Position numbers and translations under genes: made by a program. Under the pieces are notes generated by a model, which was given only the letters and a program-made list of their open reading frames with translations, did not search any database and had not been told where the DNA came from. Positions 46,771-58,356 of a DNA stretch of 64,000 nt are shown here, piece by piece. This DNA is from Clonostachys chloroleuca (taxonomy: Eukaryota > Ascomycota > Sordariomycetes > Hypocreales > Bionectriaceae): positions 22,878,001 to 22,942,000 of the forward strand of contig JBANAY010000003.1 of the NCBI GenBank assembly GCA_037952775.1, in the 5' to 3' direction. The first letter of the stretch is position 1. Every line of letters begins with the position of its first letter.

Positions 46771-48757
46771 CTATTCAAAGGTAACTTCTTGTAGCTCAAC
46801 ACCTTGCCAAATGCTCATGTCTTTGAAAGTGACCAAGCCAACTCTCCGGTACTGCTGCCGAGCCCTTTTCAAGACAAGTAATCCCATCCCCCTCTCGCGG
46901 CCGTTACTGTTCTGCGTCTTACCGAGGAGCATATAGTCGCAATCGTTGTTACCAAATTCCCTCCTCGCGGCGCAGTCTACAAAATCAGGCCTCTCTTGCA
47001 CCGTATCTATCTTGTTCGGTTCAACTTTATCAGAACTCAGAATTCGACAGCAAAGTACCACTTTCGACATTGTCAGCGTCTTAACCTTGGCATCTTCAAC
47101 CGTCAAGGGTTCCTCGTAGCATATCCCGCCATCAACCGATGCCCAGGACCAGCTTGGAGCTCGTTTAAGGTGCCGCTTCTTTACTCTGTCGACATCAGGC
47201 TTGTACCATGCCAACAGCTGCACGAACCATTTGCTCCAATGTCCGTGGATGTTTTGGTCTCGCCAGAGCATCTCTAATTCTGTAATTATGCCCATCACAG
47301 CCCTCAGACGATCCTCCTGGTCTGTCAAGTCCCTATCGGTGTACTGGTGAATTGTTGTCTTCCACAGATAGATCTTGTCAGCATCAAGGGAACCAAAATA
47401 GGGCTCTGCATCGTCGTGGAATACAGCCCATGGCAAGGATTCGAGCGGTTGGAGATACTCGAGACCGCCCTGGGTGCCCGTAACGCTCTGTAGAGCGACT
47501 TCCTTGCACTGCCAGAGGAGCTCATAGTCGGAGAAGATCAGCATGCGAGACGAGAGCATGAACTCTTGGAGCGCCCAGCCCCGTTTGTCGAGTGGATGGT
47601 CAGGTTCATACTGATGGGCAGATAGGTAAATGGTCCCAGTTTGTTCGTTTGGCATAGGGATAGTGAGCATGCATTCAGGAAGATAGGTCGCCCTGTCGCC
47701 CCGGCTTTGGAGAAACCCCTGCGATGCTTTCTCTGCAACGCTGGCGGCCACTGTGATGGCGGCGTTCTTGTAGATTGCCGACATTTTGGAGATTTCATGT
47801 GCTTTGTCCTCTCCATGGTCTTGGATAATACAAAGAGCGTCGACCCATAGGTACCTAAAGCCGAGCTTGCGGGTGACAGTGATCGCGTCTTGGATTGACT
47901 GTGGTAAAATATCGAGCTTGATCTCGGACATGAGCTGCTGGATATTATCCCTTTGTAGACGGACAGGTTGGATTTCTGCTTTCGAGTCCGGTTTGCCCCA
48001 GCAGTAGCTCAAAGCAAGGTAAGAACCGTGTGTTTCCGTTTCGTTGACCTCCAGACACAAAGTCTGAGAAGGATTCTTCGGGTCACCAAGATCTAAAACA
48101 CGAGTGGGGAGCACGGTATCCCGAGAGTAGCGACATTGCTGGTGTCCCTTGTTCTGGGCCTCATTTGATCCTATACAAGAACTAATGAGTTTCTTGGCTG
48201 CAGAGAATACCGAACTACTCTGGACATTTCGACGCAGCGGTCTTCGACGTACCACGGCCCCGGCCGGGTCGGCTAGCACAAGTCAGAGAGATGCTCCTGT
48301 TTCCCAAAGCAACGAACGAGGGATTGAGGGAATCGTACAAGCTTTAGCAAATGGGTAAATACTTATCACATCAGGTCTGCCTTCAAGGCTTCCCTGAAGT
48401 ACATCTATATCGGATGTTGGCAGCCCGGTTACCGAGCTACGGTTCCGAAAGACCATCCGATCATCCGATCCCCAGACATCGTCATGCGTCCACGACGCAA
48501 GGTCCAAAAATGAGTTGGCACTGGATGCAGCCCCCATCTCTCGAAGTAATGCACTCGTCATGTGTGTGGTGAGTGAACCCATCCGGGGAATTGAGCCTCC
48601 TCAGGCCCATCTCCGAGAACATTAGGGCACACAAGTCACATGGAGCGTCCCACTCCCCCTTGCGGGGTCTCTTGTGTAAGGGTGAGCCCAGCTCGTCTAG
48701 ACCGGCTGAAGAATCTGACCGCCGACTACGTCGTACGGCGATCTGGTATTGAGCCAT
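46771..48757 (-). pseudogene. HET-domain protein gene with one frameshift
   Basis: Heterokaryon-incompatibility family. The frame from ATG 48757 (MAQYQIAVRRSRRSD) runs to CIQCQLI, then breaks in a run of five A (plus strand, 48506-48510). Removing one base joins it to DLASWTHDDVWGSD. A clean intron then leads to the main exon (up to about 48245). That exon carries the HET motifs: YLALSYCWG, SIQDAITVTRKLGFRYLWVDALCIIQD, and RGWALQE. The remaining protein of about 490 residues is uninterrupted to the stop at 46771. The gene is convergent with the NACHT gene, 96 bp away. A sequencing error is as likely as real inactivation; HET genes are often inactivated in populations, so both readings are plausible. 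Confidence 0.8.
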
Positions 48758-49619
48758 AAGATCGTTGCTTCTGAAGTATCCTAGACAGATATAAATATGC
48801 CTCGCTGAAGAGAATCTCGTTGCGCTCTCAGACGATAGAATTTCTAGAGTCCACACTAGATTCCTCACTGTTCTCCGCTGGGCTTCGTTGGCAAATGAAG
48901 TAGGCTGACTCCAGCACTGCCCCAGCGACGGATTTCAATGCTTCCCAGCATATGCAACGTATCAACATCAGCCCACACCAATTTCAATAAATTCTTCGGC
49001 CATACTTCAATTGTCACTGGAGCCTTCGGGAACTGATCTATCTCATACGAAGCTGCTCTCAAGGAGTGGTAACTAGCACAGAGGCACCGATGGGAAGTAA
49101 ACCTCAGGGAGTACTCGTGCTCTGAGCCGAGTGCCGGCCAAATTGTTAGGTTGGGCCGCATGACAGGTCTGTGGCACAGCCAGTGGGACGGGAAGAAGGC
49201 TGTGCTTTCGTATCACCTGGGCTTATATGCATCATACAAGGCGCCCACAGCCCTTGCTTACCTGCTTTCACATCAGCAGATTCTGGAGGGCAAAGGCAGC
49301 CATAGACGTGGAATAGCTTTTGCAGAATAGTATTTATTGTTTCATAAGCTATGGTCTGAAAATCTAATGTTGCATCAGAGGCGGCATCGGGGTGGATTAG
49401 AATTTCTTAAATGTTACCTTTCGCCGCATGTTGAGATACTCCTCAGCAGAGACGGGCGGGTATTTGGCGCCACGGTCCTCAAGCTCTTTGACGCATTGAA
49501 CGACCTTCTTGCGATCAGCCTGAACGAGAAACGGGATAGAAAAGCGCTCTTTGGTGATTTCCTTGTCGTTTGAGAGAACTCGATCTGCTGGAGGCTCTAC
49601 AACACGATGCAGATTGGAC
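48758..49619. other. Spacer with one small uncertain frame
   Basis: Between the HET and MFS loci. A 98-codon frame on the minus strand (49161-48865, MRPNLTIWPALGSEHEYS) starts with ATG and has fairly protein-like composition (YEIDQFPKAPVTIEVWPKN). No motif or homologue comes to mind. It may be a small gene or a relic. Confidence 0.3.
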
Positions 49620-51207
49620 TTAGGTTGGACTTGAGAATATCATTTGACCTGGCAAAGCAACCAGATAAAAGGATTTTTGAAGGCCTAGGGTGGTGACCAT
49701 TGGCGTGACAGCGTAACCGAAAGCGAAGCCTTGAGCGTAGTAGATTAGTTCTTTTTCTCACAAAACTAAATAGATGCTGGATGATAGACTTACCCATAAC
49801 ATTGAGAATCATAATAACGATGACAATAACCTCGCCCGCAATCTCCTTGTAATAATCAATAGCATAACGAAGAGCAAGCGTGGCACCCATAACAATGGAT
49901 AATGTCACCAGTACAATGCTAACACACAACCCAATCCAGTGAATCTGATGCGCGGCACCAACATATAGAGAATACATCCAGCTGGGTGCAGTATCAAAGG
50001 AACAAGGGTAGCACAGAGACGAGCCTCGGGCTCCCTGACATCATTGTTTCTTCGCGCTGCCCAAGTGGCGAGGCTGTCATTTGGCCATCCAGCAATGAAG
50101 CACCTAGACTAGTTCCGATCACACAAGCAAGGTAGGTGAGGCCGATCATGTTTGCGCTGAAATGATACGGAGCGCCGCCGAATACGGAGGTCATGGTACC
50201 CAGGAACACATTGTACCAGGATAAAACACTGCCCACAAGTAGACCAGAGAACACAATGCTGGGATATCTCAGCAGATATATGGGGATAAACATAAACTTG
50301 AAGAAATTGTTTGGCTGTTGAGGGTCTCGGTGGCCCTAAAGCTTGAGTCGTTCGAGGTAGCTGCGCTTAACGTAAGTCTCGCCCATATTTGTTTCAGACT
50401 GACTGGGTGTCGTATTATCGGCTTCTTTCTTGTTGCCTTCTCCCGGGGAAGTCATTGTTGTGCCATGCGCTTGAGCATCTCAGACCCGTCGACAGTGTCG
50501 TGGCGGTAGAACATGGTCTCTTCAAAACCAAAGGAGATGCCAATAATGACCACAGTACCCACGATAAAGTACATCCTGTTGATCCAACGCCACCCAAACG
50601 TATCCGCCAAGAAGCCAGCGGATATTGGAGCCAAAAACGCACCGCCGAACAGAGACCAGGTGTAAAAGCCCATATAAAAGCCTCGTTCGTGCGTAAACTT
50701 CGTATTGGTAACACAGAGTTGGATAAGAGATTCGATGGTCGAGAAAAAGATGCCGATCAAGATACAATTTGCGTACCACTCAGCGACTGTGTTCATGAAT
50801 GAGGCCCAAAGTACCAGGAAGCAGGTGATGAAGAATGAGATGACAGCAGCAGGGCGACGACCAAAGTTTAGTGCAAAGGGTTGCGTAAGGAGAGTTCCAA
50901 ACCCAAAGAAGAGATACATCAAGCCATTCCCAGTGTTCAGATCGGCATTCGGAATTTCAGTCTCCTCTTGAATTAGGAGATATGCAGGTGTAAGTCCGTT
51001 GACGACCATGGCGGCAAAGAAGGTCCAAATCTGTTGCCATACACTGCTGCTAAGCTTTCGCATGGGTGACTAATTGAGAGGATCATTGGGGTCGTTCGCC
51101 GGCCGGGGAACCAGAATAATGTCATGTTCGCTTTTTCCATGTTGCAAAGTAGATGTGCCCGTGACATCGACCAGCTGCACGGTGCTAGGACCTGGTGTGT
51201 CTGCCAT
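49620..51207 (-). pseudogene. MFS transporter pseudogene
   Basis: A drug:proton antiporter-like MFS gene broken in several places. It reads from ATG 51207 to DPNDPLN, then TAG (51070-51072) where family members have Trp (NWSPMRKL). TM1-6 are open to about 50452. The frame then shifts before NTTPSQSETNMGETYVKRS, and a second TAG stands where YLERLKLW would be expected. Further shifts occur before WPNDSLATWAARRNN and before MYSLYVGAAHQ. A normal intron precedes GFAFGYAVTPM, and the gene ends at 49620. Both stops are TGG to TAG changes. It is clearly non-functional as one protein. Confidence 0.85.
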
Positions 51208-51924
51208 GATGAGAGGCAGTCACGCTTTGAGAGAGGGAAATTAATGTTGGCAAAGTGTTATGATTGTATGAGCAACCACAAGATAGGATGCTAGAGTCAG
51301 ATATAAAGCAAATATTGCCAAACCTAGCTAAATAGGCTTATCTTCAAGTTTCATTGAAGTTTCATTAGTTCGGTCATCCCCAGATCACAATCTGGACGTC
51401 TTCTCAGTGCTCCAGGTTGGGGAAACTGGCTGTCTTACTATTGGAGCTGATAACGATATGTGGCTCATCGATGCTGCACGATCCGCTCAAAGGAGATTAA
51501 CGTTCCAGGCTCTGGGGAACAACGTCAAGGCGAGAGTTGCTTATCTCCAGCGCTAGCATACGATTGGGTAATGTATTCCACATACCCAAGCTAGAAACTA
51601 GAGTCGAGACTTGTCTAAAGTAGGCAGGGCGACAACAATTGCCGTCTACGGACATAGCTTGAATGATGGAGCAAACCTCGGGTCGTCTTCCGTTGGATCC
51701 CAGATGATTGGCACATGTCATGAACGGATCGATTGTAAATACCGAAGCTGGGGTACTTTCTAGTCATGAGACTGCCTCCAATTAGCCATAGAAGGTTCTT
51801 ACGGGAGACTATCAGGCCTCATTATCAGCTAGGGTCTGTTACAACCCAAGTGAACTTGAAGCTTTCACTGGGTGGTTTTATCGAAATTTAGTCTCTCTTG
51901 GTGGTCAGGTGCTTTCTGTGCGAA
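51208..51924. other. Intergenic
   Basis: The upstream region of two divergent dead genes. No gene, repeat or RNA is recognised. Confidence 0.4.
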
Positions 51925-53290
51925 TGGATGCCCTACCCTTGCAAACTCGAGGTCTTGTGACTGAGGCTTCAAAGGCTGGCTACAAGCTCATGCCCGTGAC
52001 TCTCGATGATATGCGCCCAGACGAACTCTTGGTAGAGATGAAATATTCCGGCATATGTCATACCGTAAGTGCAAAAATAATGAGATAATACCTACAAAGC
52101 TCTTTTTTAATAACACTGGTCGACTCCTCTTGACTGCACCATCCCGCTATTGATAAATTCTAACGCTATCAGGATGTCATCGGTGCGAATGGTGCATATG
52201 GTTATGTCCTCGATTTCCCTGCTGTGCTCGGACACGCGCCGAGCAGTATTGTCAGTGAAGGATCCGAATCTAAAAGTCGGGACCAGTGTCATTCTGTCTT
52301 TCAATCATGGTGGAAGCTGCAATAACTGCAATTCTCAACATCCCGCATGTTGCGTAAACTTTGAAGCACTCAATCTGGGAGCTCGACGGCTCACTGACAA
52401 TACCACTTCAGCTCGTTTACTAGATGGGCGTCGGCTTGTGAGCCAGTTCTTTGGGCAATCGTCGTTTATTCACCATTCGGTGGTGAGCAAGGATTCAGTG
52501 ATCCCTTGTCCCCATCCTGAGGACCTTGCAGTGTATTCAGCTTTGGGTTGCGGTTTTCAAACAGGGGCTGGTACGGTTCTGAACAGCCTTCAACCAACGG
52601 CCGACGATTCTCTCGCTGTTTTTGGTGCGGGTACAGTTGGAATTGCTGCAATAATGGCGGCGAAATATCTTGGCCTTCGGCAAATCATTGCAATTGACCA
52701 GATAGAGGAGAGGCTCACAATATCCAGGGAGCTGGGTGCCACGCATACGATCAATACCCAGGATATTCCAGATTTCATACGCGAGATTCATTCCATACAG
52801 GTGGCAGGGCTCGCTATGCGTTAGTATGCACTGGAGTTTCTCTTTTCACGGAGAAAATGTTGGAGTGCGTGTGTTGCGGCAGTTGTGCGGTTGTTGTGGG
52901 TGTTCCTAAGCCCAATTTCATGTTGACAATAGACCCTATGAAACTACTACATGAGAATAAAACGATCCGTGGGATATGTCAAGGAGATTCCATGGCTACA
53001 AAGGCAGGTTCAACCCGAACAATCCACTCAGTAGGATTCACAGCTGCTAACCTTAAGTGATAAAACAGTTTATACCTGAAATTATAGAGCTTCACAGATC
53101 TGTAAACTTTCCATTGGAAAAGCTTTGCACATTCTATGATGTTTCCAAATTCGAAGAGTGTATTCAGGACACTCGAGATGGCAAGATAGTTTCGTGGCCT
53201 CCTTTTCTGCATTCATTTTCCAAATTCACAAACCCAGATAATAAAGCCTATCCTAAGGTGGTAGTAAGATATTTTGATCGAGGCTTCTGA
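51925..53290 (+). pseudogene. Zinc-type alcohol dehydrogenase pseudogene
   Basis: An MDR-family dehydrogenase (aryl- or primary-alcohol type) in pieces. The first exon from ATG 51925 ends YSGICHT at a GTAAGT donor. The next gives DVIGANG and LGH, then loses frame: the usual segment between the catalytic-zinc Glu (LGHE) and VKDPNLKVG is missing about a dozen bases. The structural-zinc loop NCNSQHPACC is partly present. The NAD fold FGAGTVGIAA (52621-52650) is intact. A further shift follows HSIQ before GRARYALVCTGV. The C-terminal part (FIPEIIELHRSVNFPLEKL) is in yet another frame. The enzyme is dead, and it lies next to another dead metabolic gene. Confidence 0.8.
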
Positions 53291-53894
53291 AAATGATAGT
53301 TGATAAGTCGTGTTTGGAACAGGGAGAGTGATGCAACGTTGGGAACAATTTTAGAGCAATAGTAATCGAATTTAATCAATGTTTTATTGCCAGCAGTTTG
53401 AAGACATGATATAGTGTATCCAGCTACTAATAATTCAGGAGAGGCGAATTCTATTCTGTAATTCCGTAAGAATTTCTTGCCACCACTTCAATCAAATCTG
53501 AATATACTCAGCAGACACAGAAATATATCAGAACAAAGCCAATCCTATCTCTCCCACACCAAAATGTCCACCATGCACTCCCTAATACCCCGCACATACA
53601 ACGGGGCAAGCCAAGCAAGCCATACTCTTACAGTACTAGGAGGATGATAAGTGAGACTTCAGGATCCACTGCCATGATAACGGATGACGGTGCGCCAGTT
53701 TTCGGACCCCCAGTGAACGCCGCACTCATCATCCAGCTCCATCTGCCTCTACCGACCTTACCAGAGTCCGATACGTCCTTCCTTTTACAACCCTCACTCA
53801 AGCATTCAGCTCTAACAGAGAGCGAGCAATCAGAAACGATCACAGATTGTGGGGACATTTGCCCTGCTCTGCCTCTTGCGATCTAAGAACAACG
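53291..53894. other. Intergenic, upstream of third Zn2Cys6 gene
   Basis: No gene is supported. Short overlapping frames at 53628-53886 on both strands look random. Confidence 0.4.
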
Positions 53895-56183
53895 ATGGAA
53901 CCCGTCAACCAAGGCCTGCGTTCTCGCTCTGGTTCGTCTAGTGCCCCAAATTTGGATTTCACAAGTTTCAATAGGGATTTTCTAATATGGGAGGCATTAA
54001 GGTTGCATGACCTGCCGCCGGAAGCACAGGAAATGCGATGAGGGTCAGCCTAAATGCCAGGCTTGCCAGATACGCGGTCTTGAATGCGACTACAGCATCC
54101 CCTTGAGATGGACAACAGTTAGCAGTACGCCAAAGCTCCACAAGGATGCGAAAGGCTCCAGGGTTGTGAAGCGAGGCGGTCGACCTGGGGCGAGTTCTGC
54201 TCACGCTCGGTCTCCACTGCCTGTCCCCGACGCTGTATCACCGGCAAGTCTGCCTCAATCGTCCGAGTCGACACTTTGTCTGGGTTCAGAGCCTGTTTCA
54301 CCTCCATGGAGAGCCATAGATTCCGCATCTAACCATAGCCCTGAGACATCGCATTCACATCAACATGGCGTCGTTCCACATCCTAGACAATTAAGGCGCG
54401 ATTCTCATTACGTTATTGAGGATGTTATTTCCCCTCTAGACCGTGTTTTACACAGCGGGAAATATTCCCTAACACCCCTTGATACATTACCTGCTTCGCC
54501 TTGTCATACTGTTGAAACCACTCTGAGTGCTCGCCGACACCTTCATTCCCACTCTTTGGCACCCAACGAACAGCACTTTGAGCTAAGCCATGAAGTTTGG
54601 TCTACCACTAATAGTACTTATGGGAATGATCGTGACCAAATAGATCAAGCCAGTTTCGAGAGTCTAGAGGAACAATGCTTGGTAGACTCCAGGACTATAG
54701 TTCCCGAGCACAGCGATGCATCATTGGTCCTACTTGACGACAACTCGAATGTACCATCATCCCCCACTAATTCCACGTCCTGGGTCATCGATAACACGTT
54801 GACTAACCTTCTCTTTCAAATTTTCCAAAGCCCTGGAGAGGAAATAGCATTTACTTATTGTAAGATGACCTGTTCAATTTCTATCAACACCTAGTTAACC
54901 AGCTCTTCATGTTAGTCTTCAAGAGAGTTTGCACATGTATACCAGCTCATGATAGCACCAAAAATCCGTGGAGAAACTTAGCGCTGGTATCTCTGTCCCA
55001 TCCAGTGCTCCTCCATGGGATCTTGTCGGTTGCCACAGCTCACATGCACAATTGCGGCCGGAGCAATGTCAGCGTGCTCTCGTCACGCCAAAGTCGAGCC
55101 CTACATTCCTTACAGGCCGCTCTCAACGCACTACAGGAAAGTAAAGATAGGCATAGCGACATAGGGAAGTCACCCGACAAGCTTCTTCTACAGGGAGGCG
55201 TGTTCTCCATACTCTCAGCAACTGAGATTGCACTAGCCTCCGTCATGATGCAAACTTCTTCAGTACTGATGACTGGTGCGGGAAACGTCGAGATGCATCT
55301 GAAATGCGCACTCCACTTCATCAAAGACCTGGGATATCTCTGCCGTCCTCCAGATTCCATCTTTTCAAGAACCCTCGTCAACCGATTTGCTATGCTCGAT
55401 GTTGTTCATGCCCATCTGCGTTTCCGGCGGCCCCTGGCCTCATTTGACTTTTTTATGTACCAGGAAGACGAGAAGTTAGATCACGGTGACCCAGCATTCC
55501 GCGAGATGCATGGATGTGACCAACGCGTTCTTTGCTTTCTAGCTGAGATAGCCGTGCTCAGTGCCGATCTATTGGATGGCAGCACCACACATGATCTGGT
55601 CCAGGCCAAGGCATACACGTTAGAAACAGAGATGCGCATTTGGGGTCACAAGTATTACAACTCTATGATCCGGGGTGCCTCTATGTCCAAAACTGCAACG
55701 CAGGCCCCATCTTCGTCACCGTCTTCACAACCATCCCCTATGTCTTTGAGCGATATTTCTATTTTAGACATTGTCTGCGAATGTTTTTATTGGACGGCCC
55801 AGTTACTTCTACTTCGGAGGCTATTCCTTGATCCCACTAAGTCGTCACGGGTACAGCTTGTACGGAGGCATTTATTTCAAATCATGGATAAGCTTGAACC
55901 CGGTTGCGGTCCTGACTCGTCGCTTCCTTTCCCATTTTATATGGCTGCACGCGAGGCCACCACTTTGGAGGAGAGGGACTGGGTACGGCGGAAGCACGCC
56001 GCGATGATGGAGGTATATCGCGACCGTTCAAGGGAATATATGATGGAATACACTGAGAAGATCTGGAATAATGCCGCATCAGTGGCGAATTCCAATGCAA
56101 GTGACGATATCCTGTCATGGTATACACCTCGAGAACAGTATATTCGAGAGCTTGATAAAAAAAGCACCTATTTCATGTTCTAG
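53895..56183 (+). CDS. Zn2Cys6 transcription factor
   Basis: A nuclear regulator of about 727 aa in three exons (53895-53931, 54002-54859, 54895-56183). The cluster is formed across intron 1 with Cys at 14, 17, 24, 31, 34 and 41 (GCMTCRRKHRKCDEGQPKC). A Ser/Pro/His-rich linker of about 200 residues follows. The C-terminal half has the arginine-metabolism-type fungal_trans_2 character (NPWRNLALVSLSHPVLLHGI, VRRHLFQIMDKLEPG). Intron 2 is only 35 bp (54860-54894); phases fit and no longer option keeps the frame. The 37-nt first exon gives the start MEPVNQGLRSRSG. It may once have governed the dead transporter and dehydrogenase genes upstream; this is inference from position only. Confidence 0.86.
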
Positions 56184-56290
56184 AACATACAAATCGAATA
56201 GATTAATTTCCCCAATACAAGATTTCTCAATTTATGCCATGAGCCTACTTTTCTTTGGGTAGTCTGGAAGTTAATCCATAAGTTACTCCT

Positions 56291-57108
56291 TTATTTCCAT
56301 CCCCTAATGCTATTTATCTCGTTTACCCCCTTTCGACATACCTTCGCATTCTCTAGGGTAGTAGGCATGTCGGAGTGAATACAAAACATAAATGGTTGGC
56401 CGTTGAATCCCACTGTAAATTTCACCCCTTCGGTATCCTTCACCTCATCCTCCAACCCAATAGACATCGTACGAGCATAGATATCTTCAACGGTAGCCAG
56501 CTTGCTCTCGGATGCTGGGAGAAGCTTCTTGTGTTTGTTGTACTGCAAATCGGTATAAGCTTCTTCAACAAATTCAAGCCCGTACCCCTTACACATCGCC
56601 TCTTGATGCTCGGTTCCCTTGGAACCAGAGACAGGCACCTTGAATACGGAGCACGCCCTCAACACGGCGTCCATAATTTCCAAATCCCTCTGCATGTAAA
56701 AGAAAAGCTCTCCGTGCGGTTTGGTATGGTTCAGAGGAACTCCTTCAGCGTCTAGCATAGCCTTCAGCGCCCCAACTTGATATAGGATCATTGCATACAT
56801 ATCGTCGAGGTGTACCTCCATTTTCCGGCGACCAAATCCAAACAGATCTATATTCTGCGTTAGATTTCTTTCAATTCTTCCTCATGCAGGTGCTCCTCAT
56901 TCAAACGAAAATCTTTGATATTTATCTGATTAAATTACAACAAAATGGAAGTTTAGCACATACCTTGAAGCCCGGGGTGAGCACCAATCTTCACCCCGTG
57001 CTCTTTCGCAAGTCGGATAGTCTTGATCATCGTTGTAGGGTCCCCAGCATGAAATCCACAGGCGATATTGGCATAATCCATTAGTTTCATGAGATCCTCA
57101 TCTGGTCC
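56291..57108 (-). CDS. pxpA: LamB/YcsF family protein (5-oxoprolinase subunit A-like), 5' end missing
   Basis: Two clear exons are 57108-56964 ([27 protein letters not shown] up to IGAHPGLQ; quoted in part) and 56847-56291. The family motif [11 protein letters not shown], the AHPGL strand, FGRR, a YQVGALKAM helix and KPHGELF are all present. The upstream exon should encode the N-terminal IN-D-GEG-G block. A phase-0 donor at 57172 precedes LWKMG-type sequence, but that frame has a TGA three codons earlier and no Met. The gene therefore lacks a visible start and may be truncated or decayed at the 5' end. Bacterial PxpA works with PxpB and PxpC in ATP-dependent 5-oxoproline cleavage; fungal roles are poorly known. 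Confidence 0.7.
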
Positions 57109-58356
57109 CTGCAAAATTAACAAGAGACCATGTCAGCTGCAGCAAACCGAAATAAATCATATCACGGCGTACCATCTTCCATAAATGTCATAAGTCCTCA
57201 ATAGTATTAAAATTGAGTTTAGAAATTATATCAAGAAGTGTTTTGCATATTCTGTGTGCAAGGTGAGTGACTGCAGAGTTGTATCCCAGCAACCTTCTTT
57301 GCTAACACAAATCTGCCTAATGCTAATAGATACGGCACCTATGAAAACACGTACGTAAAATAAACTGTTTCAGCAAGCGAAATGCTATTGTCAATGATGT
57401 CATTTTCCTTGAGATTCAATTCCCTCTCAGCATGTTCACGTCGCGACGAGCAATGTTTTGATGATGCGGGTCAATAATAGCAACAGCCAGATCTATGCCA
57501 TATGCAGTTTAGCGAGCTCGTCCCCTGCTCAAGCCTTAGCTCATTTAAGTAGGTTTTTGCTCGAATCACCACATCTGGCTAGTCAACCATCTCTCCAGGC
57601 GCTGTTGCCATGCTTCCAGGGTCTCGGGGCCAGGGCGCAGTACCAAAAATACAGAAGAAAAAAACCACATAATTATCAGTATTATATCCAGTTAAGCTAT
57701 TCTTACTTAGAAAATAGACAAATTTAATTAACATATGTTTTTGTATAAGTAGTGAGTCGGGGCCTACTTGCATTGCAGGGATAATGGGATAAAAGTAGCT
57801 AGATCTTACAATTCGAAAACACACACCTTTTTCTTCTAGTCATATTCACTTTTAAAAATACCCACCTTTGAAAGATAAGTCTTTCTGTATTTTTAAGCCT
57901 TAATCTTAATATAACTAAGTTGAATAAAAGTATGAACTATTTGATCTAATAAGATTTAATCTATAAAGCTAAACCCTAAGTTTATATAACTTCTGGATCT
58001 CAACTTATTATCCGGCCTTCGGTATAAGTAGTCTCTCTACATTATCTACGATATGGGCTTGTGGTGTCTTTCCCCAATACAGTAGTAACTTTTATAGAAT
58101 GTTATTTCTTCTTCTTTGCTGTATAAAAGTAACTCCTAGTATGCGTAGAGGTGGTTGAATAGCCAGATGTAGTGGTTCGATAGCATAATCCTTTCAGTAT
58201 TAGGAATTTTCCCCAGTGATTATTCGTTGGTCTCAAGGCTGCATTTTGGATTGTTGAGAGTTGAGTGAATCATTGTATCTATGCTAGTAATAGTCCGAGA
58301 GTCAACTGGAATCGACGAAAGCCAATGTATATCTGAGTCTTTTCGCAACACCGGGT
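57109..58356. other. Intergenic, AT-rich block
   Basis: About 1.2 kb. The centre (57640-58000) is very AT-rich with many TAA/TTA runs and no coding potential, which would fit an old mobile-element relic. I could not delimit ends or repeats. The remaining part flanks the P450 3' end. Confidence 0.4.
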
